Part shown: positions 48,556-59,158 of the stretch, piece by piece
Layout: each line of letters begins with the position of its first letter
How positions within the stretch are numbered: the first letter of the stretch is position 1
Assembly: GCF_022346885.1 (NCBI RefSeq)
Contig: NZ_JAKRNK010000010.1
Coordinates: 62,001 to 126,000 of the forward strand
DNA: 64,000 nucleotides
Source of the DNA: Paenibacillus sp. ACRRX
GTDB lineage: Bacteria > Bacillota > Bacilli > Paenibacillales > Paenibacillaceae
Reading direction: 5' to 3'
Program-made: the position numbers and the translations under genes
The notes under the pieces: generated by a model
Told to the model about the DNA's origin: nothing
The model's database searches: none
The model's input: the letters and a program-made list of their open reading frames with translations, nothing else

Positions 48556-48782
48556 GTGTTTACCTTGGTTAGAACATCATTTTATAGCTCTATTGTAGCA
48601 TTCGCTATCATAGATATACTCCCTGATCTAGAAGTGAAGCCGTCAATAAATTCCTGAGCAACTGGGATAGTGGAACTAAGAACACTAAACGAAACACTTC
48701 TATCTGGAAAATGCACGAAAGAGTACGATTCGGGTATCCAATCCTAGTAAATAACTTGTTGCCCTTATGAAGATCACAACAG

Positions 48783-48812
48783 AAAAAGCCCTGATTGTAA
48801 TCATCAGAGCTT
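48783..48812 (-). terminator. terminator after the second AI-2E gene
   Basis: On the minus strand AAGCTCTGAT pairs with ATCAGGGCTT, then TTTCTG. The 230 bases between it and the minisatellite hold nothing recognisable. Confidence 0.75.
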
Positions 48813-48823
48813 CTTCCATAACT

Positions 48824-49894
48824 CTATGTCGTCTTTCGCCTCACATAATAAGTAAACACATGTTGGAGCACTACCTTCAAAGCAGCAAAGAACGGAACCG
48901 CCAATATTAATCCTGCTACTCCCGCTACCTCACCCCCCACCAGCAACGCAAATATAATAGCCAATGGGTGCATATGCAGTGTACGTCCAACAACCTGTGG
49001 TGAAATAATATTTCCTTCAAGGATTTGACATATGGTGTTTACAACAGCAACCATAATCATCATCTTGATAGATATCGTGGATGCCGCAATTAGCGCTGGA
49101 GCAGCGCCAAAATATGGCCCTAAATATGGAATAATGTTAAATATCGCAACAAATAGCGCCAACAGCAGAGCGTACGGCATTCCTATAATCAGATAACCGA
49201 TATATGCTAGCACACCAATAATGACACATACGATAAATTGTCCTCGTATATAGTTTCCAAGCGCTGTATCAATATCCTTAAACATCATTACCATGTGCTT
49301 CCGATGGCTTTTTGGTACATAAGCGATAACTGTTCGCTCAAACACATCAAAATCCTTTAATATATAAAAAATTAGGAAAGGTACAATCAGCGCTATAAAA
49401 AGCATGTTTAGCGTAGCGCCAATGTTATCCATAAATTCAGATATCCCCTTAGCCAATCTCTCCTCCAGTGCGTACATCCAAGTGTTAACTCCCGAACGCA
49501 CGGACGGTGGAAGAAGCGATGAACGATTCAAGCCGTTCATTAAGTTTTCAGCCTTGGCATTAATATGAGGCATCTGGGTATTTAATTCTTCCAGCTGCTT
49601 CAACAGCATCGGAATAACATTCATGAGAATAACGGTCACTGAAATAATAAACACCGCATATATAAGCAGTACAGCCATCGTACGTGGCACTTTGCGTTCA
49701 TTTAACAGTGTAACAACCGGATTTAACACATATGCTATAATCATCGCCAGAAAGAAAGGCGCAAGTATCGCCTTCAGAAAGTCATAAACTTCCCCGATCA
49801 TTGGTCTTAACAAATAGAGCATATATAAGATGATAAGACCAAGTAGCACATATATACCGCTGACAAACAATTTATTTTTCCATAATCGCTCCAC
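48824..49894 (-). CDS. AI-2E family transporter (YrrI-like)
   Basis: About 356 aa, eight predicted membrane helices. The family core FNIIPYLGPYFGAAPALIAA and the VVGRTLHMHPLAIIFALLVGG segment are clear. The frame begins at ATG 49927, but without a ribosome binding site. A GTG at 49894 (MERLWKNKLF) has GGGGTG ten bases upstream and matches the usual family start. B. subtilis yrrI also lies next to the alaS region. Function: small-molecule export or ion antiport, unproven. Confidence 0.85.
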   Translation of the reverse strand: MERLWKNKLFVSGIYVLLGLIILYMLYLLRPMIGEVYDFLKAILAPFFLAMIIAYVLNPVVTLLNERKVPRTMAVLLIYAVFIISVTVILMNVIPMLLKQLEELNTQMPHINAKAENLMNGLNRSSLLPPSVRSGVNTWMYALEERLAKGISEFMDNIGATLNMLFIALIVPFLIFYILKDFDVFERTVIAYVPKSHRKHMVMMFKDIDTALGNYIRGQFIVCVIIGVLAYIGYLIIGMPYALLLALFVAIFNIIPYLGPYFGAAPALIAASTISIKMMIMVAVVNTICQILEGNIISPQVVGRTLHMHPLAIIFALLVGGEVAGVAGLILAVPFFAALKVVLQHVFTYYVRRKTT

Positions 49895-49946
49895 TGCGCT
49901 TTCACACCCCGCTTCGGACATGCTCATACAGTAGAGTATATGTAGA

Positions 49947-50429
49947 CTAGGGAAAAATTAACCCGATTGGTTCCCCATTCTTCATCTGCCAGATGCGTTG
50001 GTTGTCGCTGCCTCTATACATAAGTCCTGGCCGCTTATTCTCAAGTTCAAACGGGCCATCCACAAGCACATCAATCTCACGAAGCAATTCAATTTTATCA
50101 CGGCTTGATACTTGCAGCTGTTCAAGGGTATACCCAGTATACGCCCAAATATGCTTACCTGCCGCCCGCAGCTTCCGTGCCAACAGCTTCACTTCCTTAG
50201 CCTGTACAAACAGCTCTCCTCCAGATAAAGTTACGTCTGTAATAGGGTTAGAAAGTAATTCATCGGCTATTTCGTCAACAGACATAGGGGTCCCTCCCCT
50301 TAAGGCCCATGATTGAGGATTATGACATCCTAGACATTGGTGGGGACAGCCACTAAAAAATACTACAGACCTTAATCCTTCTCCGTCCACGACACTGTCA
50401 TGAATAATATTCATCACATATAAGCTCAT
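49947..50429 (-). CDS. nrdG: anaerobic ribonucleotide reductase activating protein
   Basis: A radical-SAM enzyme that creates the glycyl radical on NrdD. 160 aa. The cluster motif is CPHQCLGC (CxxxCxxC), followed by the SAM-binding TLSGGELF. Its ATG overlaps the nrdD stop by four bases (ATGA), giving translational coupling. Works without oxygen, since both the cluster and the radical are destroyed by it. Confidence 0.95.
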   Translation of the reverse strand: MSLYVMNIIHDSVVDGEGLRSVVFFSGCPHQCLGCHNPQSWALRGGTPMSVDEIADELLSNPITDVTLSGGELFVQAKEVKLLARKLRAAGKHIWAYTGYTLEQLQVSSRDKIELLREIDVLVDGPFELENKRPGLMYRGSDNQRIWQMKNGEPIGLIFP

Positions 50430-52366
50430 CTGTGCTTCACCCGCTCCGATTCCTCAGCACGTTTGGCAGAATTCCATTTATTCATATCTCCAACCAAATA
50501 CCCAGTAATACGGCGTATTCGTTCAATATCATAATCTGGCGCACCACATACTGGGCAATCCATTTCAATGATGGCTTGATGACCACAGGATCGGCAACGG
50601 TCAATTGGGTGGTTAATTGAACCATACCCTACACCGTTTTCAGCCATTGCTCGTACCAGCTTATCTAAGGCTTTCGGATTTGCACGTGCACTTCCGTCGA
50701 GTTCAACGTAAGTGATATGGCCTGCATTACACAACTCGTGAAAAGGCCCTTCAATAGCGATCTTGTCATACGCCTTCATTGCATAATAAACAGGAACATG
50801 AAACGAGTTCGTATAATAATCACGATCTGTAATTCCAGGAATTAGACCGTAATCTAGACGATCTTTGCGTGTAAATTTCCCAGACAGACCTTCAGCAGGT
50901 GTGGCTATCAATGAAAAATTGTATCCCGTGCGCAGAATAGCCTCATCCATACGTTGCCGCATATGATGAACAATGCGCATTCCCAACTGACGTGATTCCT
51001 CTGATTCACCATGATGTGTACCCGTTAATTGGACGAGGGCTTCAGCAAGTCCGATAAAACCGATGCTAAGCGTCCCTTGTTTTAATATTTCATGAAGCTT
51101 GTCACGTGGAGCAAGTTCATCACTTCCTCGCCACACCCCTTGTTGCATCAAGAAGGTAAAGTCTTCTGCCAGCTTTTCACCTTGGTAGTGTAGACGATCC
51201 AAAAGCTGTCGTTCAGCAATATCAATCAACTCGTCCAAGTGATTCATAAATTCAGTTATACTATTCGACATCAAGCTTATACGCACAAGATTAATAGATG
51301 TAAAAGAAAGGTTACCTCTGCCTATAGCTGTTTCTTGACCATTTACATTCCCCATCACACGTGTGCGGCATCCCATATAGCAAGCCTCACTCTCGGGAGT
51401 ACCATCCTGATACTGGGCGTTAAACGGCGCGTCTAAGAACGCAAAGTTGGGAAATAAGCGTTGAGCTGTCGTTTCCAATGCAAGCTCATACAGATCATAG
51501 TTCGGATCATTCGGTTGGAAATTAACACCCGACTTCACTTTAAAAATTTGAATCGGGAATATCGGCGTTTCTCCCCTCCCTAAACCTGCTTGCGTAGCAA
51601 GCAGCAGTTGCCGTACTAGCATCCTGCCTGCACGACTTGTATCAGTCCCGTAATTAATCGAAATAAAAGGAACTTGCCCGCCACCACGAGAATGCATGGA
51701 GTTGGCGTTATGAATAAATGCCTCACAAGCTTGATACGTATCTCGTTCCGTTAACTGCCACGCCTCCTGATCAATATCAAACCCCGTTTGGAACGGAAGC
51801 GTATTTAAATACTTTATATGTCTAACGTGTGTTCGCATAATGTATGGAGCAAGGTCGTAATCAAATAAAGGATACGCTTGACCTCCATGCTGCTGATTCT
51901 GATTGGCTTGAAGTATGATAGAAGCCAGTGCCAAGGCACTCTTAATGTCTTGAGGTTCCCGCATATGCCCGTGCCCAGTATTAAAACCACCTTTAAGCAG
52001 CTTCCCTAAAGGCACCTGGCAGCACGTTGTTGTACCTGTCGAATAAAAATCCAGATCATGGGGATACAATAGATTGGCTGCGATTGCTTCTTTTGTCTCG
52101 TCACTCAGAAGATGCTGCATGACGTACCATCTCGAGCTTTCACTTGCCATTTTCCCCATAACCCCCATTGGAGAACGACCATCCACATTTGCATTTTCCT
52201 GCATCAAGTCTCGGTCTGAGCCTTCCAATATACGATCAATCGAAGATACAAGATCCAGCTCAGTCTCTGTAAACATTGCCATGTTCTGATTACGTTGTCT
52301 GGAATTTGATTGTATATGTACGGTTCTTTGTTTGTCATGTGAAGTTTTAATAGGAGCTAATGTCAT
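50426..52366 (-). CDS. nrdD: anaerobic ribonucleoside-triphosphate reductase
   Basis: Reduces ribonucleoside triphosphates to deoxy forms using a glycyl radical. About 646 aa. The C-terminus holds the zinc site CRSCG and CPVCGAP and the glycyl-radical motif RRITGYLVGDMNKW. Inner segments GFNTGHGHMREPQDI and SINYGTDTSRAG are typical. The frame is open 26 codons further, but AAAGGA before ATG 52366 decides the start. I see no N-terminal ATP-cone, so allosteric control may differ from the E. coli enzyme. NrdR-like boxes lie upstream. Confidence 0.94.
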   Translation of the reverse strand: MTLAPIKTSHDKQRTVHIQSNSRQRNQNMAMFTETELDLVSSIDRILEGSDRDLMQENANVDGRSPMGVMGKMASESSRWYVMQHLLSDETKEAIAANLLYPHDLDFYSTGTTTCCQVPLGKLLKGGFNTGHGHMREPQDIKSALALASIILQANQNQQHGGQAYPLFDYDLAPYIMRTHVRHIKYLNTLPFQTGFDIDQEAWQLTERDTYQACEAFIHNANSMHSRGGGQVPFISINYGTDTSRAGRMLVRQLLLATQAGLGRGETPIFPIQIFKVKSGVNFQPNDPNYDLYELALETTAQRLFPNFAFLDAPFNAQYQDGTPESEACYMGCRTRVMGNVNGQETAIGRGNLSFTSINLVRISLMSNSITEFMNHLDELIDIAERQLLDRLHYQGEKLAEDFTFLMQQGVWRGSDELAPRDKLHEILKQGTLSIGFIGLAEALVQLTGTHHGESEESRQLGMRIVHHMRQRMDEAILRTGYNFSLIATPAEGLSGKFTRKDRLDYGLIPGITDRDYYTNSFHVPVYYAMKAYDKIAIEGPFHELCNAGHITYVELDGSARANPKALDKLVRAMAENGVGYGSINHPIDRCRSCGHQAIIEMDCPVCGAPDYDIERIRRITGYLVGDMNKWNSAKRAEESERVKHR

Positions 52367-52391
52367 GTTTTTCGCCATCCTTTCGTTATAA

Positions 52392-52438
52392 ACACAATAT
52401 ATAGTATGCATAATATTTAAAACATACAATATGTGCAA
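52392..52438 (-). promoter_or_regulatory. nrdDG promoter with two NrdR-like boxes
   Basis: Minus strand: -10 TATTAT (complement of 52410-52415), 17 bases after TTGCAC. ACACAATATATAGTAT (52392-52407) is a near-consensus NrdR box, and ACATACAATATGTG (52422-52435) is a weaker one about 30 bases away, over the -35. This tandem layout is usual for NrdR. Confidence 0.6.
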
Positions 52439-52471
52439 TGTCACACTTTTATTTTAAACCTCATCACAACA

Positions 52472-52516
52472 AAAAAAGCGCCTTATCCGGGCAAAAACAC
52501 CCCAGATAGACGCTAA
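52472..52516 (-). terminator. terminator after the zinc-ribbon gene
   Basis: On the minus strand AGCGTC...GGGG pairs with CCCGGATAAGGCGCT, followed by seven T residues. Confidence 0.7.
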
Positions 52517-52552
52517 AACAATCTTACTATTAATCGACAATAATGTGACCGT

Positions 52553-52789
52553 TTATGATGATGCCTGTGTCTCCGGATAAGCAGAAACACCCCATTCATC
52601 ACCAAAAAACAAATCATCCAGTGAGCTTAATGTACCATCTTCTTCTACCTGATACACATTCATCTTATCACCGTTCACCGTTAATTCAATAAAACAACCC
52701 CAACAATAAAATTGATGGGAGCCGATCTTGCCTATATCCTTGGAATTGCAGTTCGGGCATCGCAACATATTATTCACCATTCCGTCCAT
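52553..52789 (-). CDS. small zinc-ribbon protein of unknown function
   Basis: Up to 78 aa; a start at ATG 52768 (MLRCPNCNSKDIG, 71 aa) is equally possible since no start has a clear ribosome binding site. Four cysteines (CPNC and CWGC) form a zinc ribbon, followed by an acidic tail (YQVEEDGTLSSLDDLF). It is cytoplasmic. It sits between the PRC-barrel gene and its own terminator. I do not recognise a named family. Confidence 0.7.
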   Translation of the reverse strand: MDGMVNNMLRCPNCNSKDIGKIGSHQFYCWGCFIELTVNGDKMNVYQVEEDGTLSSLDDLFFGDEWGVSAYPETQASS

Positions 52790-52820
52790 TAACAGATTTG
52801 ATATACCGATCCAAGTAACC

Positions 52821-53333
52821 TTAAAGGTGACTTCCTGTGGGGTTAACCAGATCAGACACTACAACTGTGTCTTGTCCTAATCGCATATGACGGTTTGCCT
52901 CGTCCAACTGCCGTCTGCCTTCAAGCAGGTCTGCAAGCAATCCGTCTGAAATTTCCAGTCCTGTTATTGTATTGCCCAAATTTGGCTGAAAATAAACATC
53001 TGCTACCCATCCAAGTTGATTTCCTTCTTGTGTTACGACCGGCAAATCTTTAACCCGTTCTGGACCCGTAAGAAAAGCGCGTGCCCGTTCTATATGGACA
53101 GCTTCCGCTTCGCGGACCGCAAGACTATTCTCAATCATAATCGCGTCTTCACCGCATGCCTTGATATCATGCCAAGGAATAATGTGTCTAACACGTGTAA
53201 AACGCGTGGGTTCTTCTAGTTCCACATGTGTCATGAGCCAATCATCTGTAATCCAAACATCTTTGATCTTCGATACACGCTTGCCTGTGGCGATGTCATA
53301 AACAGGTAGTCCTATCAATTCAAGCACTTTCAT
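52821..53333 (-). CDS. PRC-barrel domain protein (YrrD-like)
   Basis: 170 aa with two PRC-barrel units: LIGLPVYDIATGKRVSKIKDV near the start, split here from the rest, and DLPVVTQEGNQLGWVADVYF at about 100-150. The ATG 53333 is chosen for GAAGGAGG seven bases upstream. B. subtilis yrrD, a PRC-barrel gene, lies in the same chromosomal block. The molecular role is unknown; such domains often mediate protein or surface contacts. Confidence 0.82.
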   Translation of the reverse strand: MKVLELIGLPVYDIATGKRVSKIKDVWITDDWLMTHVELEEPTRFTRVRHIIPWHDIKACGEDAIMIENSLAVREAEAVHIERARAFLTGPERVKDLPVVTQEGNQLGWVADVYFQPNLGNTITGLEISDGLLADLLEGRRQLDEANRHMRLGQDTVVVSDLVNPTGSHL

Positions 53334-53400
53334 GAAAGAGCCTCCTTCGAGCGTCAGGCACTGCATCGCCCTCGGTTCTCTTTCCCGTTCGTCTCAGACC

Positions 53401-54573
53401 CTACTGTCTATTACGGACACGGTGAACGATGGTTGCAATTCGTGTGACAACTTCCTGCGCTTCATTGATAGTATTGCCCAATCCGAAACTAAATCGAACA
53501 GCAGTCTGTTGTCTTTCCTCCGAAAGTTGCATGGCACGTAGCACATGTGATACTTCCAATGAACCAGAAGTACAGGCAGAACCACTTGCCGCCATAACAC
53601 CAAGCATATCTAAATTCATGAGCAGCTTTTCAGTAGGTATATCCAAGAAGCTCACATTTAAAATATGTGGAAGCCTGACGTCAGGATGTCCATTCACGAC
53701 CACCCGTTCACCTAATTCACGCTGCAGTCCTTCCAACAATATAGATCTTACTTCATGTATTTGCTGCAACTTTGCTTCACGATGTTGTGATGCCTGCATT
53801 AATGCTTCGCAAAATCCGACAATACCCGCTATATTCTCCGTTCCAGCTCGACGCTTACGCTCTTGATTGCCGCCATAGATTAGCGGTTCCCATGCACTTC
53901 CATGCCTTGCATACAAAACACCCACACCTTTAGGACCATTAATCTTATGAGCTGTAAAGCTTGCCAAGTCTAAAGGGAGCTCCTGTAGCTTTATATCTAT
54001 CATACCCAAGGCTTGAACTGCGTCGGTATGCATTAATATGCCACGTTCACGAGCTAAATGGCCGATCTCTTCAATCGGTTGCAGGGTTCCAACCTCGTTA
54101 TTACCGTACATCACACTGATAAGACAAGTGTTAGGCTGAATCGCTTGTTCTATCTGAGCGGCTGACACCCTCCCATACTCATCAGGTTGGACAATTGTGA
54201 CTCCAAATCCAAGCGACTGCAAATGCTCTGCAGCATGGAGAACAGCATGATGCTCAATTGCAGTGGTAACAAGATGTGGCATACCTGACTGCCCTTGCTT
54301 ATCCATTCGCTGCTTCGCCGCCCACATCGCTCCAAATAATGCTGTATTATCGCTCTCACTGCCTCCGCTAGTAAATATTAACTCTTGCGGCAAACAGCCT
54401 AGTTCCTCGGCTATCTTATCCCTTGCTTGCTGCACAACCGCCTTGGACCCACGTCCAAATGCATGGATGCTGGAAGGATTGCCGTACACCGCTTGCATAT
54501 TGGCAGACATTACTTCCCATACTGCCGGATGCAACGGAGTTGTAGCAGCATGGTCCATATAGATTCGTTCCAT
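53401..54573 (-). CDS. iscS: cysteine desulfurase (YrvO-type)
   Basis: A PLP enzyme taking sulfur from cysteine. 390 aa. The N-terminal YMDHAATTPLHP, EHHAVLH, the PLP lysine in SFTAHKINGPKG and the persulfide cysteine in SGSACTSGSLEVSHVL are all present. In B. subtilis the yrvO product feeds the adjacent thiouridylase MnmA, and the same three genes (cymR, iscS, mnmA) are adjacent here. GAGGG lies six bases before the ATG. It follows cymR by 44 bases on the same strand. Confidence 0.94.
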   Translation of the reverse strand: MERIYMDHAATTPLHPAVWEVMSANMQAVYGNPSSIHAFGRGSKAVVQQARDKIAEELGCLPQELIFTSGGSESDNTALFGAMWAAKQRMDKQGQSGMPHLVTTAIEHHAVLHAAEHLQSLGFGVTIVQPDEYGRVSAAQIEQAIQPNTCLISVMYGNNEVGTLQPIEEIGHLARERGILMHTDAVQALGMIDIKLQELPLDLASFTAHKINGPKGVGVLYARHGSAWEPLIYGGNQERKRRAGTENIAGIVGFCEALMQASQHREAKLQQIHEVRSILLEGLQRELGERVVVNGHPDVRLPHILNVSFLDIPTEKLLMNLDMLGVMAASGSACTSGSLEVSHVLRAMQLSEERQQTAVRFSFGLGNTINEAQEVVTRIATIVHRVRNRQ

Positions 54574-54617
54574 ATATGTCCCTCGTCTCTTCTCTGGATG
54601 ATCCCCTACACGCCATA

Positions 54618-55037
54618 TTAGATGTAGAACATATAGCTGTCTTGGCTTCCTTCATCCTTGTATTGAATAAGATCGTGTAATGTTGTAGAGTCCAATACGG
54701 ATGCGATGCTATCTCTAATACGTATCCATAAATCTCGTTTTGCGGGATCATCCTCTTCCGTAAAGTCAACCGGAGAGATAGGCCCTTCAAGTACACGGAT
54801 AATTTCACCAGCGCTTAGCGTCTCTGGTTCACGGGACAATACATAGCCACCATATGCGCCACGAACACTTTTAACAAGTCCAGCGTTACGCAAAGGTGCA
54901 ATAAGCTGCTCTAAATAATGTTCGGACAGTTGATTCTTCTCCGCGATGCTTTTTAAGGATGTCGGCCCCTCACCAAAGCTTCGTCCGAGCTCCATCATAA
55001 TTGTTAGGCCATAACGCCCTTTTGTAGATATCTTCAT
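54618..55037 (-). CDS. cymR: Rrf2-family cysteine metabolism repressor
   Basis: 139 aa. The winged helix starts MKISTKGRYGLTIMMELGRS, with recognition region LSEHYLEQLIAPLRNAGLVKS and the wing RGAYGGY. It has no cysteine trio for an Fe-S cluster, as in CymR of Bacillus rather than IscR. CymR, with CysK, represses cysteine-uptake and synthesis genes. AGAGGTG lies six bases before the ATG. It diverges from mnmA. Confidence 0.92.
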   Translation of the reverse strand: MKISTKGRYGLTIMMELGRSFGEGPTSLKSIAEKNQLSEHYLEQLIAPLRNAGLVKSVRGAYGGYVLSREPETLSAGEIIRVLEGPISPVDFTEEDDPAKRDLWIRIRDSIASVLDSTTLHDLIQYKDEGSQDSYMFYI

Positions 55038-55157
55038 ATAAGCACCTCTAAATGTTTGTTTTCATAAATTCATTGTATTCCTATATGCCACCCTGTATAT
55101 CGTATCACAACTATCCACGTTATGGACAATTTTCTCCTTATCTATTCATAGATATCC

Positions 55158-55186
55158 TTGACAAGATTCGTATATTTCGCTATAAA
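55158..55186 (+). promoter_or_regulatory. mnmA promoter
   Basis: TTGACA (55158-55163), 17 bases, TATAAA (55181-55186): a near-consensus sigma-A promoter about 45 bases before the mnmA start. Confidence 0.85.
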
Positions 55187-55212
55187 AGGGCCATGTGTTA
55201 CAATAAGGGTAA

Positions 55213-56361
<1,149 letters not shown>

Positions 56362-56378
56362 ATCTACACGACTAAATA

Positions 56379-56414
56379 AAGGGGCCCTGCTACCAGATAG
56401 CGGGCCCCTTATAC
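56379..56414 (+). terminator. mnmA terminator
   Basis: AAGGGGCCC-GCTA pairs with TAGC-GGGCCCCTT (one bulged T), followed by ATACTGTG. It can also work for the leftward gene. Confidence 0.7.
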
Positions 56415-56449
56415 TGTGTATGAGTGCTGTGTAATGATATTAATAATTA

Positions 56450-57781
56450 TTAGGAAGCTTCAACTGGAAATTCTTCAGACATCGTCAACTTACGGACAAG
56501 CAAGCGAGTAATACGAAGCTGCTGCGCTTCTTCTACAATAAATTCCAATTGATTGTCATAATCAATGCGTTGGCCTTTCTTAGGTGGAATCTCAACTTGT
56601 GAGTACACCCAGCCGCCAATTGTATCAAAGTCCTCTGATGAAATATCACTGCCAAAATGATCGTTAATCTCTTCAATCAGCATTTTTCCATCTACAGAGA
56701 ATGAATAGTCGTCATGCTTCACGATCTCAGGCAGTTCTTCATCGAATTCATCCTGGATCTCGCCCACGATCTCCTCCATGATGTCCTCCAGCGTAACGAG
56801 ACCAGCGGTACCTCCATACTCATCAATTAGCAGTGCAATCTGCGTCTTGTTCTTCTGCAGCATCTTCATAAGTGCACTAATGGACATCGATTCGGGCACA
56901 CTTAAGATTGGCCGCAGTATATCACGCAAATCAGCATCGTCTGTCTTGATCTTGACCAAATCTTTAATGTGCACAAATCCTAGTATGTTATCTTTATCGG
57001 GATCACATACAGGATAACGGGTATGCATCTCACTATAGGCGGTCTGCCTATTATCCGCAAAGGAATCGTTCGTATAAAGGCAAACCATCTCTGTACGAGG
57101 TATCATAATCTCACGCGCATGTGTCTCTGAAAATTCAAATATGTTGTCCATCAATGTCAATTCTGTATTATTAATTAGACCACTCTTATGGCTTTCCTTC
57201 ATCAGAATCCGAATCTCTTCTTCCGTATGAGCCGAATCATGTTCAGAGGCTGGTTCCACACGAAACCACTTCAACAACGTATTCGCCATACCATTAAGGA
57301 GCCAAATAAACGGATACATCACCTTATGAAAAGCCATTAAAGGCATTGCTGTCAGTAATGTAACACTTTCCGCCTTACGAATCGCTACTGTCTTAGGTGC
57401 TAACTCACCTAATACAATATGCATCATCGTAATCACGATAAAAGCTACAACTGTTGCAATCGTATGAATAAGAGCTGGTCCAGCCCCAAGTGCCGCCAAT
57501 GGATCATGGAGCAGTTGAGCAATCGTAGACTCTCCAATCCAACCTAGGCCAAGCGATGCTAATGTAATACCTAGCTGACATGCCGATAAATAAGCATCTA
57601 GGTTGTTGGTCAAATTCCTCGCGAATTTGGCTTTGGCGTTCCCTTCCTGTACGAGTGTGTCAATCCGACTGCCTCGTACTTTAACCATGGCAAACTCTGC
57701 CGCCACAAAGAACCCATTCAAAAACACCAGCAAAATGACTAACAACAATCCCCATACTATCGGTAACGGATCACTATCCAA
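56450..57781 (-). CDS. CNNM/CBS-domain membrane protein (HlyC/CorC family)
   Basis: About 443 aa. The DUF21 transmembrane domain (LLLVILLVFLNGFFVAAEFA, then three more helices to about residue 190) is followed by two CBS domains (MIPRTEMVCL and IDEYGGTAGLVTLEDIMEEIV) and the C-terminal CorC/HlyC transporter-associated domain. Relatives are linked to Mg2+ or Co2+ efflux. The frame is open from ATG 57829, but a TTG at 57781 after ATAGGG gives the usual family N-terminus. The start is uncertain. The hemolysin name is historical. Confidence 0.85.
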   Translation of the reverse strand: MDSDPLPIVWGLLLVILLVFLNGFFVAAEFAMVKVRGSRIDTLVQEGNAKAKFARNLTNNLDAYLSACQLGITLASLGLGWIGESTIAQLLHDPLAALGAGPALIHTIATVVAFIVITMMHIVLGELAPKTVAIRKAESVTLLTAMPLMAFHKVMYPFIWLLNGMANTLLKWFRVEPASEHDSAHTEEEIRILMKESHKSGLINNTELTLMDNIFEFSETHAREIMIPRTEMVCLYTNDSFADNRQTAYSEMHTRYPVCDPDKDNILGFVHIKDLVKIKTDDADLRDILRPILSVPESMSISALMKMLQKNKTQIALLIDEYGGTAGLVTLEDIMEEIVGEIQDEFDEELPEIVKHDDYSFSVDGKMLIEEINDHFGSDISSEDFDTIGGWVYSQVEIPPKKGQRIDYDNQLEFIVEEAQQLRITRLLVRKLTMSEEFPVEAS

Positions 57782-58016
57782 TAGAATCCCTATCCGCCTC
57801 CCATAAAGCGGACAGGTACACCTCCCCATTGTTCAATTTAAACTTAAAAAGAATGACGCTTAATAATCATTATATACCTTCTTACATAACCGTCAAATCC
57901 TAGCCTAGGAAATCGCTCTTCGCAGGCGGCAGCACCTCCGGTATCGGGGATTGACATTATATATATTCCAGCACGTCATCGTCCTATCACCATGGGTGAT
58001 GCCTAAAATATACGAA

Positions 58017-58331
58017 TTATGATTGCTCGCTGGAAGCGTAGCGAACCGCTTCATTCAGGAGGCCTATAATGTGGGCATCATCGCAGGAATACAGCATATT
58101 TTGTCCCTCACGGCGATAACGCACAAATCTGTATGCACGCAGCGTCTTTAACTGATGGGACACAGCCGATTGCGATAGCTGGAGCGCATCTGCGATCTGA
58201 TTGACCGCACATTCCTCCCGCGCCAACAATGTCAAAATTCGAATTCGTGTCGGGTCTCCTAAAGCTTTAAATGTCTGGGACACACGTTCCAGCACATCCG
58301 GTTCCCACTCTTTTCCTTCTAATACATCCAT
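58017..58331 (-). CDS. ArsR-family transcriptional regulator with partial metal site
   Basis: About 104 aa. The winged helix reads FKALGDPTRIRILTLLAREE and the recognition helix LQLSQSAVSHQLKTLRAYRFV. The last helix keeps the Asp-x-His (DAH) of CzrA-type zinc sensors, but the two later histidines are replaced by Tyr and Ser. ATG 58331 is chosen for AAGGAG nine bases upstream. Family members repress metal efflux genes; no such transporter is next to it, only the CBS-domain membrane gene and the PCYCGC lipoprotein. Confidence 0.85.
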   Translation of the reverse strand: MDVLEGKEWEPDVLERVSQTFKALGDPTRIRILTLLAREECAVNQIADALQLSQSAVSHQLKTLRAYRFVRYRREGQNMLYSCDDAHIIGLLNEAVRYASSEQS

Positions 58332-58609
58332 TGCATCCGACTCCTTATCGTACATTCCATACGCCTTGTCACTATGCTTAGCTGAGACAGTGGTTCGTAA
58401 CGAGTATGCTCCTTACGTACATGCTTCCCCCTTAGCTTGTCCTCCACCGTCTGAACATAACCACATATGAGGGGAGGATTTATTCAAGTAGGATGCAACA
58501 TTGGCCCGAAAAATAAACATCCTTCATCAGGAAAAAAGTCTCACCTGATTGCTTGCAGGACAGAATCGGATTGGGATTACTAGCGCCTCCAGTTACACAC
58601 CTGCCGAAT

Positions 58610-59158
58610 CTAAATTGTCGGCATTGGTGTTGGTGTCGGCGCTGCATATCCTTCACGATATTTATCATCTATTATTTTCCGTACGGCATCAAGCGAGTTC
58701 CCCTCTTGCTCCAGCTTTACCGCCTCCACAGCGATCTGAAGACATACACCGCATCGTGTCCCGTGATCATCCCATTGAATACTGCCATCCTCCAGCCTCT
58801 CATGTACGAAGCAATCCAAATTGCTTCGATGATTTGAGCTGTCCCCACAGCCACAATAACAAGGCATCCATTGCAATAATTGTGCGTTTTCAGCAGCAAG
58901 CTTATATACAAGTCGAAGCTCCTCTTCTCCATCCTTCAGGAATGAAGGCGATTCATTCACAGATGAGGTCCATTGTCGCAAATCCCCATTTGGCAACAAA
59001 TGATCCTGCTTTGAATGATGCGCTGCTCCTTGCTCGTCACCTACTGTTGTAGCGCCGCATGCAGTTAACAGCATCATAATGATAAGTGCAGCAGCTTTCA
59101 TCAGCCATATACTACGTCGGCGCTCGCTTGCCATTCCGCTTTCTTTTGCATGTAACAT
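58610..59158 (-). CDS. PCYCGC-motif lipoprotein
   Basis: About 182 aa. The signal peptide ends in lipobox LTAC. The mature part contains MPCYCGCGDSSNHRSNLDCF and, further on, HGTRCGVC, a dense set of Cys and His residues that should bind metal. This motif defines a family of Firmicute lipoproteins of unknown function. ATG 59158 has AGAGGGG eleven bases upstream; several other ATGs precede it in the frame. The tail is Pro/Thr-rich (PTPTPMPT). Neighbours are an ArsR regulator and the fluoride channel pair. Confidence 0.82.
   Translation of the reverse strand: MLHAKESGMASERRRSIWLMKAAALIIMMLLTACGATTVGDEQGAAHHSKQDHLLPNGDLRQWTSSVNESPSFLKDGEEELRLVYKLAAENAQLLQWMPCYCGCGDSSNHRSNLDCFVHERLEDGSIQWDDHGTRCGVCLQIAVEAVKLEQEGNSLDAVRKIIDDKYREGYAAPTPTPMPTI

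Noticed and set aside
52430-52446. FNR site before nrdD (TGTGCAATGTCACA)
   Set aside because: The arms are only four bases apart beyond TGTGC/TCACA instead of six, so it does not fit the FNR spacing.
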